A stretch of DNA of 64,000 nucleotides from Aurantiacibacter luteus (GTDB taxonomy: Bacteria; Pseudomonadota; Alphaproteobacteria; Sphingomonadales; Sphingomonadaceae), in assembly GCF_001010945.1 (NCBI RefSeq), contig NZ_LBHB01000001.1, forward strand, positions 1,240,001 to 1,304,000, written 5' to 3'. A program made the position numbers and the translations under genes. This document shows positions 27,101-34,151 of this stretch, piece after piece; positions within the stretch are counted from its first letter, which is position 1, and each line of letters starts with the position of its first letter. The notes below the pieces were generated by a model. The model saw nothing but the letters and a program-made list of their open reading frames with translations. It was not told the DNA's origin and ran no database searches.

Positions 27101-27265
27101 GGTGGCTGGCACGTGGACGACCGTCGCATCCGGCGCGCACTGGCGGAGCAGCTCTGCGGTGGCCATTGCCGAAGCCTCGTCGGGCGCGGCGTAGACGACG
27201 GGCCCCGCTTCCATCGCATCGGCCAGGAAGGCGGCATGGTGAGCGGTGGACTGTATCTGGGTCAT
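24137..27265 (-). CDS. Mfd-like transcription-repair coupling helicase, possibly a divergent paralog
   Basis: A 1042-aa superfamily 2 translocase with the Mfd plan. A degenerate UvrB-homology region contains VDEPGEFGLHGQVLDVFP. An RNA-polymerase-interacting CarD-like domain follows (GDVVVHEEHGLALVSGI). The helicase core has Walker A GDVGYGKTE, DEEQRFG, SATPIPRSL, ATPPARR and LSQLHQLRGRVGR. The C-terminal TRCF domain includes GAGFAISARDLDLRGSGDLAGDDQTG. Compared with E. coli Mfd it has VGTGAVA for IGTHKLL and DEEQ for DEEH, and it is about 100 residues shorter. ATG 27265 is preferred over an in-frame start at 27376, whose extra 37 residues look non-coding. Confidence 0.8.
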   Translation of the reverse strand: MTQIQSTAHHAAFLADAMEAGPVVYAAPDEASAMATAELLRQCAPDATVVHVPATDALPGEDAPASAVNIGQRVAALRQVGVAMGEKAERIALVTSGEALAYAYAPPGQYIAAPPEVAVGARIDLEALAEELEQIGYRSDERVDEPGEFGLHGQVLDVFPVDAQRPVRVETSKGAVVAIRSYDAIDQLTLADLDSCLIGRAAEPEPGSEPVPLTAHLPTAQLTITPAADKARRAMLRLVADAGLSPAQGVGLATVSEKDWKTAREAMTALPIDPPQEIAPRFVEDDEPAMSAQAFVAAQRAAGRRVLVLAGQRDLRFLQRQMPEPGKVEIFATWAEARASDAPFGALAVCADRGFVTDRLCIIAGADLLGGRAQRRGDSVSAVSSACLFALSDIHLGDVVVHEEHGLALVSGIVPMPSAGDGEAGDALQLTFAKDTVRLVPVAELDRIWRYGAEPEAVTLDTLNGTSWTRRRAKIEAAMAQTAQQLVAMAAERAGREAPVLDPPVDAYERFCAGFAFSETADQLRAIEAVRDDLASGRPMDRLVVGDVGYGKTEIALRAAVIAALSGHQVAVAAPTSVLARQHYETFRQRFADSGVDVAMLSRLTTPAEAKRVKEGLADGTIAVVVGTGAVAGAGMTYASLALVVIDEEQRFGSKDKDRLRELSAGHSLSLSATPIPRSLQSALIGLQDLSVLATPPARRQPIATRIVESDDALLRSALLGEKARKGQSFVVVPRIADIDPLARRLAKLVPELSVITVHGCMKAAEIDEAMVGFATGQGDVLLATNIIEAGLDVPRANTMIVLDADRFGLSQLHQLRGRVGRGRRRGTIVLMTDPGRELAPHTVKRLGTLAAFDTLGAGFAISARDLDLRGSGDLAGDDQTGHMKLIGGDLYQFLLEQAVRTARGEAVPERWTPRLNAGIEGSLPAEWVGEDDIRIGLYARAARIASQGELRAFTSELRDRFGRLPAKARLFVRMVQVRLLAKRAGIARIDAGPGAIALNPRPGKDITSSTLLAKQDRLILNEKIADPDDRLKRTQQLLREL

Positions 27266-27362
27266 GCTGTCTTCGTCGGTGGGTGGACACGTAGCCGGAC
27301 AAGTGACGGGAATGTCCAATGGCGGGGTCGCTGATCGCGGGATTGGAATATGCGCGCGGGCA

Positions 27363-27965
27363 TTACGCTTCGCCACGCCATGCCAGCGCCTCCGCTTCGT
27401 CCGGCCAGTCGCCGTCCGTCAGCGTGGGTGCGCGATCGAGCCATGCGTTGTCGTGCCGCAACACCACGCGATCGCCGTGCCAGTCGAGATCCTCGCCCCC
27501 TACGGCCACGACGCGCTCCGAAAGCGATTTCCCTCCATTCACCGCGAGAACAACGTAGGCGATGGAGCGATCGCGGGAGCAGAGCAGGACATCGACGCCG
27601 TGGCCGATCCTGTCCCCGCCGCGGTCGATCAGCGGCATGGCCGCAAAGCCCGCGCCGCCGACCAGGTTCGATCCGGGCCGCGTTTCGGACTTTTCCGCCG
27701 CCGCCCTCGCTCCGTCCTCGTATGCGCGCTGCCGGCCGAGCCAGCGCCAGATGCCGACGAGGTTGACTAAGGTAAGGAAACCGTTGGTCACCAGCAGGCC
27801 GGTCTGCCCGGTCGCCATGCCGATGTATGACCACAGCAGCGAGCCCACGGTGAATACGATGAAGCCCGAACCGGTAACCCGCGCGCCGAGATTGGCGGCG
27901 GTCATCATGGCGGCGATCATCGTCGCTGCGGGGGCGCCCCATTCCGCCAACGCCTGAAGATCCAT
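27363..27965 (-). CDS. Membrane protein (YgjV-like) with C-terminal PRC-barrel-like domain
   Basis: A 200-aa protein. The N-terminal about 80 residues hold two or three membrane helices (GSGFIVFTVGSLLWSYIG, LLVTNGFLTLVNLVGIWRWL), which resemble the YgjV/YgdD-type inner-membrane family. Residues about 95-190 resemble a PRC-barrel (AMPLIDRGGDRIGHGVDVLL and a beta-rich segment after it). The fusion would place a soluble small barrel on the cytoplasmic side of a membrane anchor. It follows the direction of the Mfd-like gene, about 100 bp away. Function is unknown. Confidence 0.65.
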   Translation of the reverse strand: MDLQALAEWGAPAATMIAAMMTAANLGARVTGSGFIVFTVGSLLWSYIGMATGQTGLLVTNGFLTLVNLVGIWRWLGRQRAYEDGARAAAEKSETRPGSNLVGGAGFAAMPLIDRGGDRIGHGVDVLLCSRDRSIAYVVLAVNGGKSLSERVVAVGGEDLDWHGDRVVLRHDNAWLDRAPTLTDGDWPDEAEALAWRGEA

Positions 27966-28045
27966 TGGCCGTCGCTCCTGCCAGCGGTTTTACGAAGCGC
28001 GCGCCGATGACGCGCGAAGCCGCCTGACGGTGCGCGTCCGCGTCA

Positions 28046-28891
28046 TCACTGTGCTTTCTCGCCGTCGACTATCGTCGGCTGGCGGAAATGCCGGTCTGTC
28101 GGATCGACGGCGCTTGTTTCCCGTGAGCGGGGATCCTGGAACGGGCATTGCCAGTCGCCCCCGACCCGCCGGCCGGAATATTGCAGCGCTTCGCTGCTCG
28201 TCCCGTGCCGCGCCAGCATGGGATTGATCGACCCCGCAACCGCCTCGTCCCGCGCAAGGATGGATTCGCGCAGCTTCTCGTAACGGTTCGCGGCGCGCAG
28301 CTGTTCGAACTGGTCGTGGAGGTTGAAGACTATCACCGGGGTGCGGAAGCGGCGCGCCGGCCGGCTCGCCGCGGGATGCAGGCCGATGGCGAAAAAAGCT
28401 TCCCCGCCGAACGACAGGGAAAAGTGCGGATCGCCGGGATCGGCACTGACCCTCTCGTCGTACGGCTGGCCGAGCCAGGCATCCTTGTCGGCCAAAGACT
28501 GGATCCGGGCCCACAGCGCTTTCTCGAACCCAATCTCATCTAGATCGTTGGGGCCAGAGAAAACGAACGCGATCGAGCGGAACAGGCCGGGATTCTGACG
28601 GTAGGAATGGGCCCAGTCGAGCAGTTCGCGGTGGATGAGAACGTCGCTCCAAGCGCTCGTGATCGACCAACAGGGAATCATCCGCATGGTCTCGCGAGCC
28701 AGCGCCGATTTCGCGCCGACGCAGGGGAATTCGGGTTCGCGAATGAATTCCGCAAAAGCTTCGAGAAGTTCGGGCTTGGCCAGCGGATCGGCGACCGTTC
28801 GCCTGCTCGCACGTGCAGGCGCGCGGGTCATCGATCGATGCCGGGATTTACAAGTGGCCTCTTGCGGCGGTTCGGCAAGCATATTCGACAT
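28046..28891 (-). CDS. YqcI/YcgG (GntA-like) heme-dependent oxygenase family protein
   Basis: A 281-aa protein with YqcI/YcgG family features: FPCVGAKSALARETMRM near residue 55, SYRQNPGLFRSI, FFAIGLHPAASRPARRF and FNLHDQFEQLRAANRYEKLRE. A characterised relative, GntA of guanitoxin biosynthesis, is a heme-dependent N-hydroxylase; other members are uncharacterised. In-frame ATGs at 28882 and 28831 are alternative starts, and no Shine-Dalgarno sequence decides between them. It stands alone, with about 500 bp of gene-free DNA upstream and no toxin-biosynthesis partners nearby. Function here is therefore open. Confidence 0.7.
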   Translation of the reverse strand: MSNMLAEPPQEATCKSRHRSMTRAPARASRRTVADPLAKPELLEAFAEFIREPEFPCVGAKSALARETMRMIPCWSITSAWSDVLIHRELLDWAHSYRQNPGLFRSIAFVFSGPNDLDEIGFEKALWARIQSLADKDAWLGQPYDERVSADPGDPHFSLSFGGEAFFAIGLHPAASRPARRFRTPVIVFNLHDQFEQLRAANRYEKLRESILARDEAVAGSINPMLARHGTSSEALQYSGRRVGGDWQCPFQDPRSRETSAVDPTDRHFRQPTIVDGEKAQ

Positions 28892-29394
28892 GGGACTGCT
28901 GGCCTTTCGACGCTATGGTGCTCAGGGAAAGCAACTTAACACCCGCGCAATCCCTTTGTTCCGAACGCCGACGGCTTTTCTCGCTCGCCATAATCATATC
29001 TCAATGGGGCAAACATATGAATAGGCGCGTTTTTTCTGGCAACCTGCGTCGCGAGGAAGCAAAGCGAACATACCAGCGCGAAAACGACGCTCCGTGGCCA
29101 GCCAATTCAATGCATCTGCCGCTTTTCTAATTATTACGACCCCGTGTGCGTCGCGGTTCCTGAGCGCCCTGCTCGAGGGCATCCGCCTCTCCTCCTTGCC
29201 GGCCTAGTTAAATGAGACGACGAGCGTTGTTGCCCCTACAGCCGATCGGCCCGTCGAGTGATGGCACTCGAGCCGTCCACGCCCCGTCACAAGCCGCCTT
29301 GCAGCGGATATCCGCGACCTTTACGAGTCCGGCCATCATGCCCTCGATGCCTGTCCGCGCCCCTGCAGAAATTCCCTTGGCGCAGTAGCGGCCC
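28892..29394. other. Intergenic stretch of about 500 bp without a supported gene
   Basis: It lies between the divergently transcribed GntA-like gene and the GT4 gene. Only short ORFs are present (for example 29017-29130, 37 codons, no convincing ribosome site). A small hairpin CGAGTG/CACTCG with a four-base loop lies at 29255-29270, not followed by a T-run. The first part is less GC-rich than the surroundings. I see no tRNA, repeat or terminator. Confidence 0.5.
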
Positions 29395-30471
29395 GTGAAA
29401 ATCGCCGTCCTCGCGCATATTCGCTATCCCGTCGCGCCGCCGTTTATGGGCGGGATGGAGGCACACTGCTCGGCCCTGTGCGCAGGACTGGTGGCACGGG
29501 GGCACACAGTCACCCTGTTCGCAGCCCCCGGCAGCGCGACCGCAGCGCGGCTGGTCCCCATCAGCCCGGTACCTTACGAAGAGCGGCTGCCCTGGCACCA
29601 ATGGCGGGGCACCGCCGAACTGAACGTCTTCCAGGCGGACGCCTTCGCGGCGGCGTGGAGCGCAATCGGGGCCGGCTCTTTCGACGTAGTCCACAACAAT
29701 GCGCTTTACCCCCAGCTGCTCGCCTGGGCCGAACGGGACGGTGTCCCGATGCTGACCTCGCAGCACGTGCCACCCTTCGCGGCAATGCATGAGGCGGTCC
29801 GGCGCGCAGCGGGCAACCCGCTGCTGCAGGTCAGCGTCACCTCGACCAGCCAGCTCGCTCTGTGGGCCGATCCGCCGCCTGCCAACCTCTCGTGCGTCTA
29901 CAACGGTATCGATACCGCGGCATGGCAGCCAGCCGATAGAACGGGTCCGCTGCTTTGGTCCGGCCGGATAACGCCGAACAAGGGAACGGCGCAGGCCGTG
30001 GCCGCCGCCCGGCAAGCCGATGTCGCGCTCGACCTCGTCGGGACGATCGAGGATGCAGCCTATTACGCCAACGAGATCGAACCGCTTCTCGATGAGCGCC
30101 GATGCTACCTCGGCCACTGCAGCGGTGCTGACCTGCGTGAGCGGGTTTCGCGCGCGCGGGCGCTGGTGATGACGCCAATGTGGGACGAACCCTTCGGTCT
30201 CGTCGCGGCAGAGGCGCTGTCGTGCGACGTTCCCGTCATCGCCTTCGACAATGGCGCCATGCGCGAGGTCGTGGGCGATTGCGGAACGATCGTGCCGGCA
30301 GGCGACGTGGGCGGACTTGCGGCGGCGATGCGACAGCCGCCCGCCCTTCCCGCCGGCCAGGCGCGCGCAAGGGCCGAGCGCATGTTCTCCATCGCGGCCA
30401 TGATCGACGGGTACGAGCGACTCTACGGCGTGGCCACGGCCGCTGCCGCCAAGCGGCGCGCCGCGGCGTGA
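29395..30471 (+). CDS. Glycosyltransferase family 4 protein
   Basis: A 358-aa GT-B glycosyltransferase starting at GTG 29395 (MKIAVLAHIRYPVAPPFMGGMEAHC, a typical GT4 start). The C-terminal donor half has WSGRITPNKGTAQAVAAARQ, the E-x7-E type motif in DEPFGLVAAEALSCDVPVI, and a nucleotide-sugar-binding fold. It transfers a sugar from a nucleotide donor; sugar and acceptor are not deducible. The stop overlaps the GTG start of the sulfotransferase gene (GTGA), so the two are translationally coupled and probably modify one molecule in sequence. Confidence 0.85.
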   Translation: MKIAVLAHIRYPVAPPFMGGMEAHCSALCAGLVARGHTVTLFAAPGSATAARLVPISPVPYEERLPWHQWRGTAELNVFQADAFAAAWSAIGAGSFDVVHNNALYPQLLAWAERDGVPMLTSQHVPPFAAMHEAVRRAAGNPLLQVSVTSTSQLALWADPPPANLSCVYNGIDTAAWQPADRTGPLLWSGRITPNKGTAQAVAAARQADVALDLVGTIEDAAYYANEIEPLLDERRCYLGHCSGADLRERVSRARALVMTPMWDEPFGLVAAEALSCDVPVIAFDNGAMREVVGDCGTIVPAGDVGGLAAAMRQPPALPAGQARARAERMFSIAAMIDGYERLYGVATAAAAKRRAAA

Positions 30472-31247
30472 TCCCGCACCGCTACGTGTTCGTCGCCGGC
30501 CTGCACCGGTCCGGCACCAGCCTCGTCGCGCAGCTTCTGGCCCAGCATCCGGCCATCGCCGCGATCACCGGCGCCCCGGTACCGGAGAACGAGGGTTGCT
30601 ACCTGCAAGGGGCGATCCCCCACACGGCGCGGCACGGGATCCCCGGCCATTTCGCGACCGACCCGGCGCAACATCATGTCGAGGGCTGCGCTCTTGATAT
30701 GCTCGCCACCCGCGAGCGGCTGGAGGCGGACTGGAATCCATGGTTTCCGGCTGGCGCAGCGTGGCGGGTCGAGAAGTCGCCGGTAAACCTCACGCGGATG
30801 CGCTTGCTGCAATCGCTCTATCCGCTGGCGCAGTTCGTCGTCGTCACCCGGCATCCGGCCTTCGTCGATCTGGCCATGCGCAAGTGGGGGATCGGTCCGG
30901 AAGACGCGTTCTCCGGTCACTGGCGGGCGGCGCACGACACGGTGATGGAAGACCTGACCTATCTCCATGCGGCCATGGTGCTGCGCTACGAAGACCTGGT
31001 GTCCGACCCTGAGTGCCACGTGGCGGCGCTGTGGGCCTTCCTGGGCCTCGATCCGGTCGCGCCCGATGTGGCCCACGTGCGCGACGGCAATGTTAGATAC
31101 CGGGAGGACGCGGCATCTCACGACGCGGCATACGAAGCCCTGGGCTATGCAACCGGCGGACGGACCGAGTCCTCACCGCCGATTGTGCGCCACCCGTTGC
31201 GCCAGGTGCGCGAGGCGACCCTGGCGGCGCTGGCTAGTCCACCGTAA
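30468..31247 (+). CDS. Sulfotransferase family protein
   Basis: A 259-aa protein starting at GTG 30468 inside the previous stop. GLHRSGTSLVAQ (residues 11-22) is the PAPS 5'-phosphosulfate-binding loop, and FVVVTRHPAFVDLAMRKW fits the 3'-phosphate-binding segment (Arg and Ser/Asp region). Such enzymes transfer sulfate to carbohydrate or lipid hydroxyls. Coupled to a GT4, it suggests a sulfated glycan or glycolipid. It ends convergent with the Crp/Fnr gene, overlapping its 3' end by 14 bp. Confidence 0.75.
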   Translation: MIPHRYVFVAGLHRSGTSLVAQLLAQHPAIAAITGAPVPENEGCYLQGAIPHTARHGIPGHFATDPAQHHVEGCALDMLATRERLEADWNPWFPAGAAWRVEKSPVNLTRMRLLQSLYPLAQFVVVTRHPAFVDLAMRKWGIGPEDAFSGHWRAAHDTVMEDLTYLHAAMVLRYEDLVSDPECHVAALWAFLGLDPVAPDVAHVRDGNVRYREDAASHDAAYEALGYATGGRTESSPPIVRHPLRQVREATLAALASPP

Positions 31248-31992
31248 GTTCGTCGCGCAGTTTCAGCGGACCATCACCGTAGAGGTAGCGCGCGTCGAAC
31301 TTGGCCACTGCTTCCAGCCGCGCGCGATCCTTGATGGTCACCCGCCCCCGCGAGAGGTGGCAGATGTCCTGTTCGCGAAGTTGCCGCACGATACGGTTGA
31401 GATGGACCGGGGTAGTGCCGCAGGCATCGGCCAGCTCGACCTGCGTCAGCGGCATGGCGTAGCCGTCCTCTTCCGCCAGGCCAACAAATTCGAGCCGGTG
31501 CCACATTTCGGCGAGCAGGTGGGCGAAGCGGCCGTCGAGCGTGAGATGTTCCATCGTCAGGATCCATTCGCGGTGAATCGCTGCGTCGAGCAAGGTCTGG
31601 AACCACAGCATCCGGCCGAGATGGGGGTGCGCATCGATCAGCTCTTCCAGCTTGTCATGCGAGACGTAGCCGACCTTGGCAGGACCGATGGCGATCACGT
31701 CATGGTCGAGCCGCTTCAGGGGAAAGGCATGTAAGTCGACGAAATCGCCCGCGATCTGCAGCGAGACGATGTGCCTGCGCTCCTCGCGCCAGGCCAGGCG
31801 GGCGATCCACCCCTCGATCAGGAAAGTGCTGCGATCGACCTTGTCGCCGCAGGCGACGACCTCCTGCCCGTGCTCGAGCCGCTGGACGTCGCCGATCATC
31901 GCTTCCACGATCTGCCGCTCTTCGGCCGTCAGCGCATGGCGTGCGCGGCCCATGAGGAAGCGGAACGTGTTCGGGCAGGACTGCTCCACCAT
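31234..31992 (-). CDS. Crp/Fnr-family transcriptional regulator
   Basis: A 252-aa protein with an N-terminal cyclic-nucleotide-binding-type beta-roll (LEHGQEVVACGDKVDRSTFLIEGW and following residues, about 35-125), a dimer helix, and a C-terminal winged helix (LTQVELADACGTTPVHLNRIVRQLRE, about 180-205). It lacks the N-terminal Cys cluster of FNR, so it is not an oxygen-sensing iron-sulfur protein. It is downstream of and in the same direction as the GT2-GT-SPS genes and convergent to the GT4-sulfotransferase pair, so it may control this glycan region. Its ligand is unknown. Confidence 0.85.
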   Translation of the reverse strand: MVEQSCPNTFRFLMGRARHALTAEERQIVEAMIGDVQRLEHGQEVVACGDKVDRSTFLIEGWIARLAWREERRHIVSLQIAGDFVDLHAFPLKRLDHDVIAIGPAKVGYVSHDKLEELIDAHPHLGRMLWFQTLLDAAIHREWILTMEHLTLDGRFAHLLAEMWHRLEFVGLAEEDGYAMPLTQVELADACGTTPVHLNRIVRQLREQDICHLSRGRVTIKDRARLEAVAKFDARYLYGDGPLKLRDELTVD

Positions 31993-32085
31993 TGTCGCCG
32001 CTTCCCTTCGTCTTGCTGTTGGCCATGCAAATAAGGCTTATCAAACGATAACGCAATATTGGCTGAGGCAAGGTGGTTGAAACAG

Positions 32086-33012
32086 CTAGGCGGACACCGT
32101 TTCCGCCGTGGCCAACCGGCTTTCACGGCTTTCGAGTTGTTCGAGCACCACCCTTGTCGAGGCGAAGGGCTCATGCTCCTGCTGGCGGGTCAGCGCGAGG
32201 TCGGCCTCGCACACATCGCGCAGCCGATGCCAACCTTGGGGACCTGGAGCGGCCAGGCCCATCAGCCGGAACGCCCGAAGCCAGTGCTGCATCGTCGGCT
32301 CGCCCCACTTTCCGGCGAAATACCGTGCGTTGGCAATCACGCTGTCGATGTGGTGGACGGGCGGCATGTGGTGCGGGTGATACTGGTGGTAGGTCTTTGC
32401 CCCTCGAACCCACCACAGAGCCTGCCCGGCTTCGGCGCACAGGCGTCCGAAATCCGTGTCCTCGCCGCCGTAGCCCGAATAGCCCTCGTCAAACCCGCCC
32501 ACGGCGTCGAATGCGGCGCGCGTCATGGCGAAGTTGAGCGACCAGAAGCAGCGGTAATCGCCGCAAGGTCCTAAAGCGCCTTCGGGCGGCCCTGCGCGCT
32601 CGGTATGCTTGACCGCAACGGTGTCCAGCAAGGCGAAATCCAGCGGGTCGAGCGGAGTGCCCTTGGGCAGGTAGCCGACCTCGCCCATGAACAGGCCCTC
32701 GGCTTCGCTTGCCGCGAGCACGTAGTCGCCGATCAGCGAGGGATGAGGAATGCAGTCGACGTCGAGAAAGATCAGGAACTCGCCCTCGGCCCGGCGGGCG
32801 GCAAAATTGCGCGCCGCCGACAGCGAGAGCCCGTTGGCATCCGGCCGAACCTGCCGGATCGGAAAGGCGGTTGACGGCAGGTCGTAGAGGTCTTCCTGCA
32901 GGACCGAGATGACCAGTTCGTCCGGCTGCCGGACGCTTGCCGCCAGCCCCCGCACGAGGTTGCGCAAATGATCGGCGCGCCCGTGCGCCAAGGTGCAGAT
33001 CGAGACCTTCAC
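32086..33012 (-). CDS. Glycosyltransferase family 2 protein
   Basis: A 308-aa GT-A enzyme starting at GTG 33012, overlapping the previous stop (GTGA). The N-terminal nucleotide-sugar domain has KVSICTLAHGRADHL, and the DXD-type metal motif is in FLDVDCIPHP. A galactosyltransferase-type C-terminal segment shows GGFDEGYSGYGGEDTDFG with acidic catalytic residues. It transfers a hexose from UDP-sugar or a similar donor. It is third in the minus operon after the SPS/SPP-like and MGT-like genes, so three glycosyltransferases with different folds act together. Confidence 0.85.
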   Translation of the reverse strand: MKVSICTLAHGRADHLRNLVRGLAASVRQPDELVISVLQEDLYDLPSTAFPIRQVRPDANGLSLSAARNFAARRAEGEFLIFLDVDCIPHPSLIGDYVLAASEAEGLFMGEVGYLPKGTPLDPLDFALLDTVAVKHTERAGPPEGALGPCGDYRCFWSLNFAMTRAAFDAVGGFDEGYSGYGGEDTDFGRLCAEAGQALWWVRGAKTYHQYHPHHMPPVHHIDSVIANARYFAGKWGEPTMQHWLRAFRLMGLAAPGPQGWHRLRDVCEADLALTRQQEHEPFASTRVVLEQLESRESRLATAETVSA

Positions 33013-34151
33013 GCCGCCGCCTCCAGCCTCATCGGCGGCGCCGATTGGCAGCGATTCGCCAGCGCGTCGATCCACTCGGCGGCGCGCGTCGCCGCGGCGG
33101 CATCGACGAAAGTCGGTCCCAGTTCGCTGCCGACGCGGTCCGCCCGATCCCACAGCGCCTGCCAGCGCGCCGCGTCCGAAGGCCAGGTAGGGGCCGTCGC
33201 ACAGACGCCGGCCGCACCCAGCGCCGCCGCCTTGGCCTCCTGCTCGGCGAAGTAGCGCCATTCGGGTATGGCCACCCACGGCTTGCCGGTGGCGAGCACC
33301 TGATGAACCGTGGTGTTGCCGCAGCTCGAGACCACGCGATCGGCGGCCGCGAGGTAGCGCGGGGCATCCTCGACCCAGCCGCGCAGTTCGAGGTTGCCCG
33401 GCGGCGTCTCGTGCCATTCGCTGTAGGTCTTGCCGATGACCACCCAGTGCCCTTCCGCATCGGCGCGCGCGCCCAGCGTCAGCGGCGCGGTCGGCGTACC
33501 CTGCCCGCCGCCGCCCGCGAGGACGAGCGTGATCCGGCGACCCCTCGGAAGCCTTAGCGCGGCACGCGCCGCGTCCCGATCGGTGTGTTCGACGCCGACG
33601 CCGATGCCGCCGCAATAGCAGGTTTTGGTGCGCAGGCCGGCGGGGCGGTCTGGCTGCTCGAGCCGCTCGTCGAACGGGGCCAGCAGCCCCACTGCGGCGT
33701 CGTAGGCCGCCATGTGACCGGGATCGCCGCGGTCCCCGTGTTGCAGCACCGCGACGTGCGGGATGGAGGCGATGCGCGCCAGCTGTCCGAGTTCGGCGGA
33801 AACGTCGGTGACGAATAGCGCGGGCCGCGCCTCGGCGAACCAGCGCGTGAGGGTCGCCACGGCATCGGTTATCGTCGCCCAGCCGAGCGGCGCACAGTGG
33901 AAGATGTCGGGTGTGGGCCGGCTCTCGAGGAAGGCGTTGCCGCTGCCCGATCCCTCGAACAGCGAGGGGATGCGGCGCACCGAAACGGCGTCGGCCAGCG
34001 GCGGGAAGATATCGTCGCGCGCGCTGAACAGCACGGTCTCGCGCATCGGGGCGAGCGCGTTGGCGAGATCGGCCGCGCGCTCGGCATGGCCGCGCCCCTG
34101 ATGGTGAACGAAGATGCCGATGGGCGCGGGAATAAGGTCACGCTGCGACAT
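33009..34151 (-). CDS. Glycosyltransferase, GT1/MurG-like GT-B fold
   Basis: A 380-aa protein that starts at ATG 34151 inside the 3' end of the SPS-like gene (14-bp overlap). The N-terminus IGIFVHHQGRGHAERA is the glycine-histidine loop of MGT/MurG-type enzymes, and the C-terminal half has VVSSCGNTTVHQVLATGKPWVAIPEWRYFAEQEAKA, the donor-binding helix region. These enzymes glycosylate lipids or small molecules. Both sides are coupled to other glycosyltransferase genes by overlaps. Substrate is unknown. Confidence 0.8.
   Translation of the reverse strand: MSQRDLIPAPIGIFVHHQGRGHAERAADLANALAPMRETVLFSARDDIFPPLADAVSVRRIPSLFEGSGSGNAFLESRPTPDIFHCAPLGWATITDAVATLTRWFAEARPALFVTDVSAELGQLARIASIPHVAVLQHGDRGDPGHMAAYDAAVGLLAPFDERLEQPDRPAGLRTKTCYCGGIGVGVEHTDRDAARAALRLPRGRRITLVLAGGGGQGTPTAPLTLGARADAEGHWVVIGKTYSEWHETPPGNLELRGWVEDAPRYLAAADRVVSSCGNTTVHQVLATGKPWVAIPEWRYFAEQEAKAAALGAAGVCATAPTWPSDAARWQALWDRADRVGSELGPTFVDAAAATRAAEWIDALANRCQSAPPMRLEAAA

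Noticed and set aside
29017-29130. 37-codon ORF upstream of the GT4 gene
   Set aside because: No ribosome site, no hydrophobic segment or motif.
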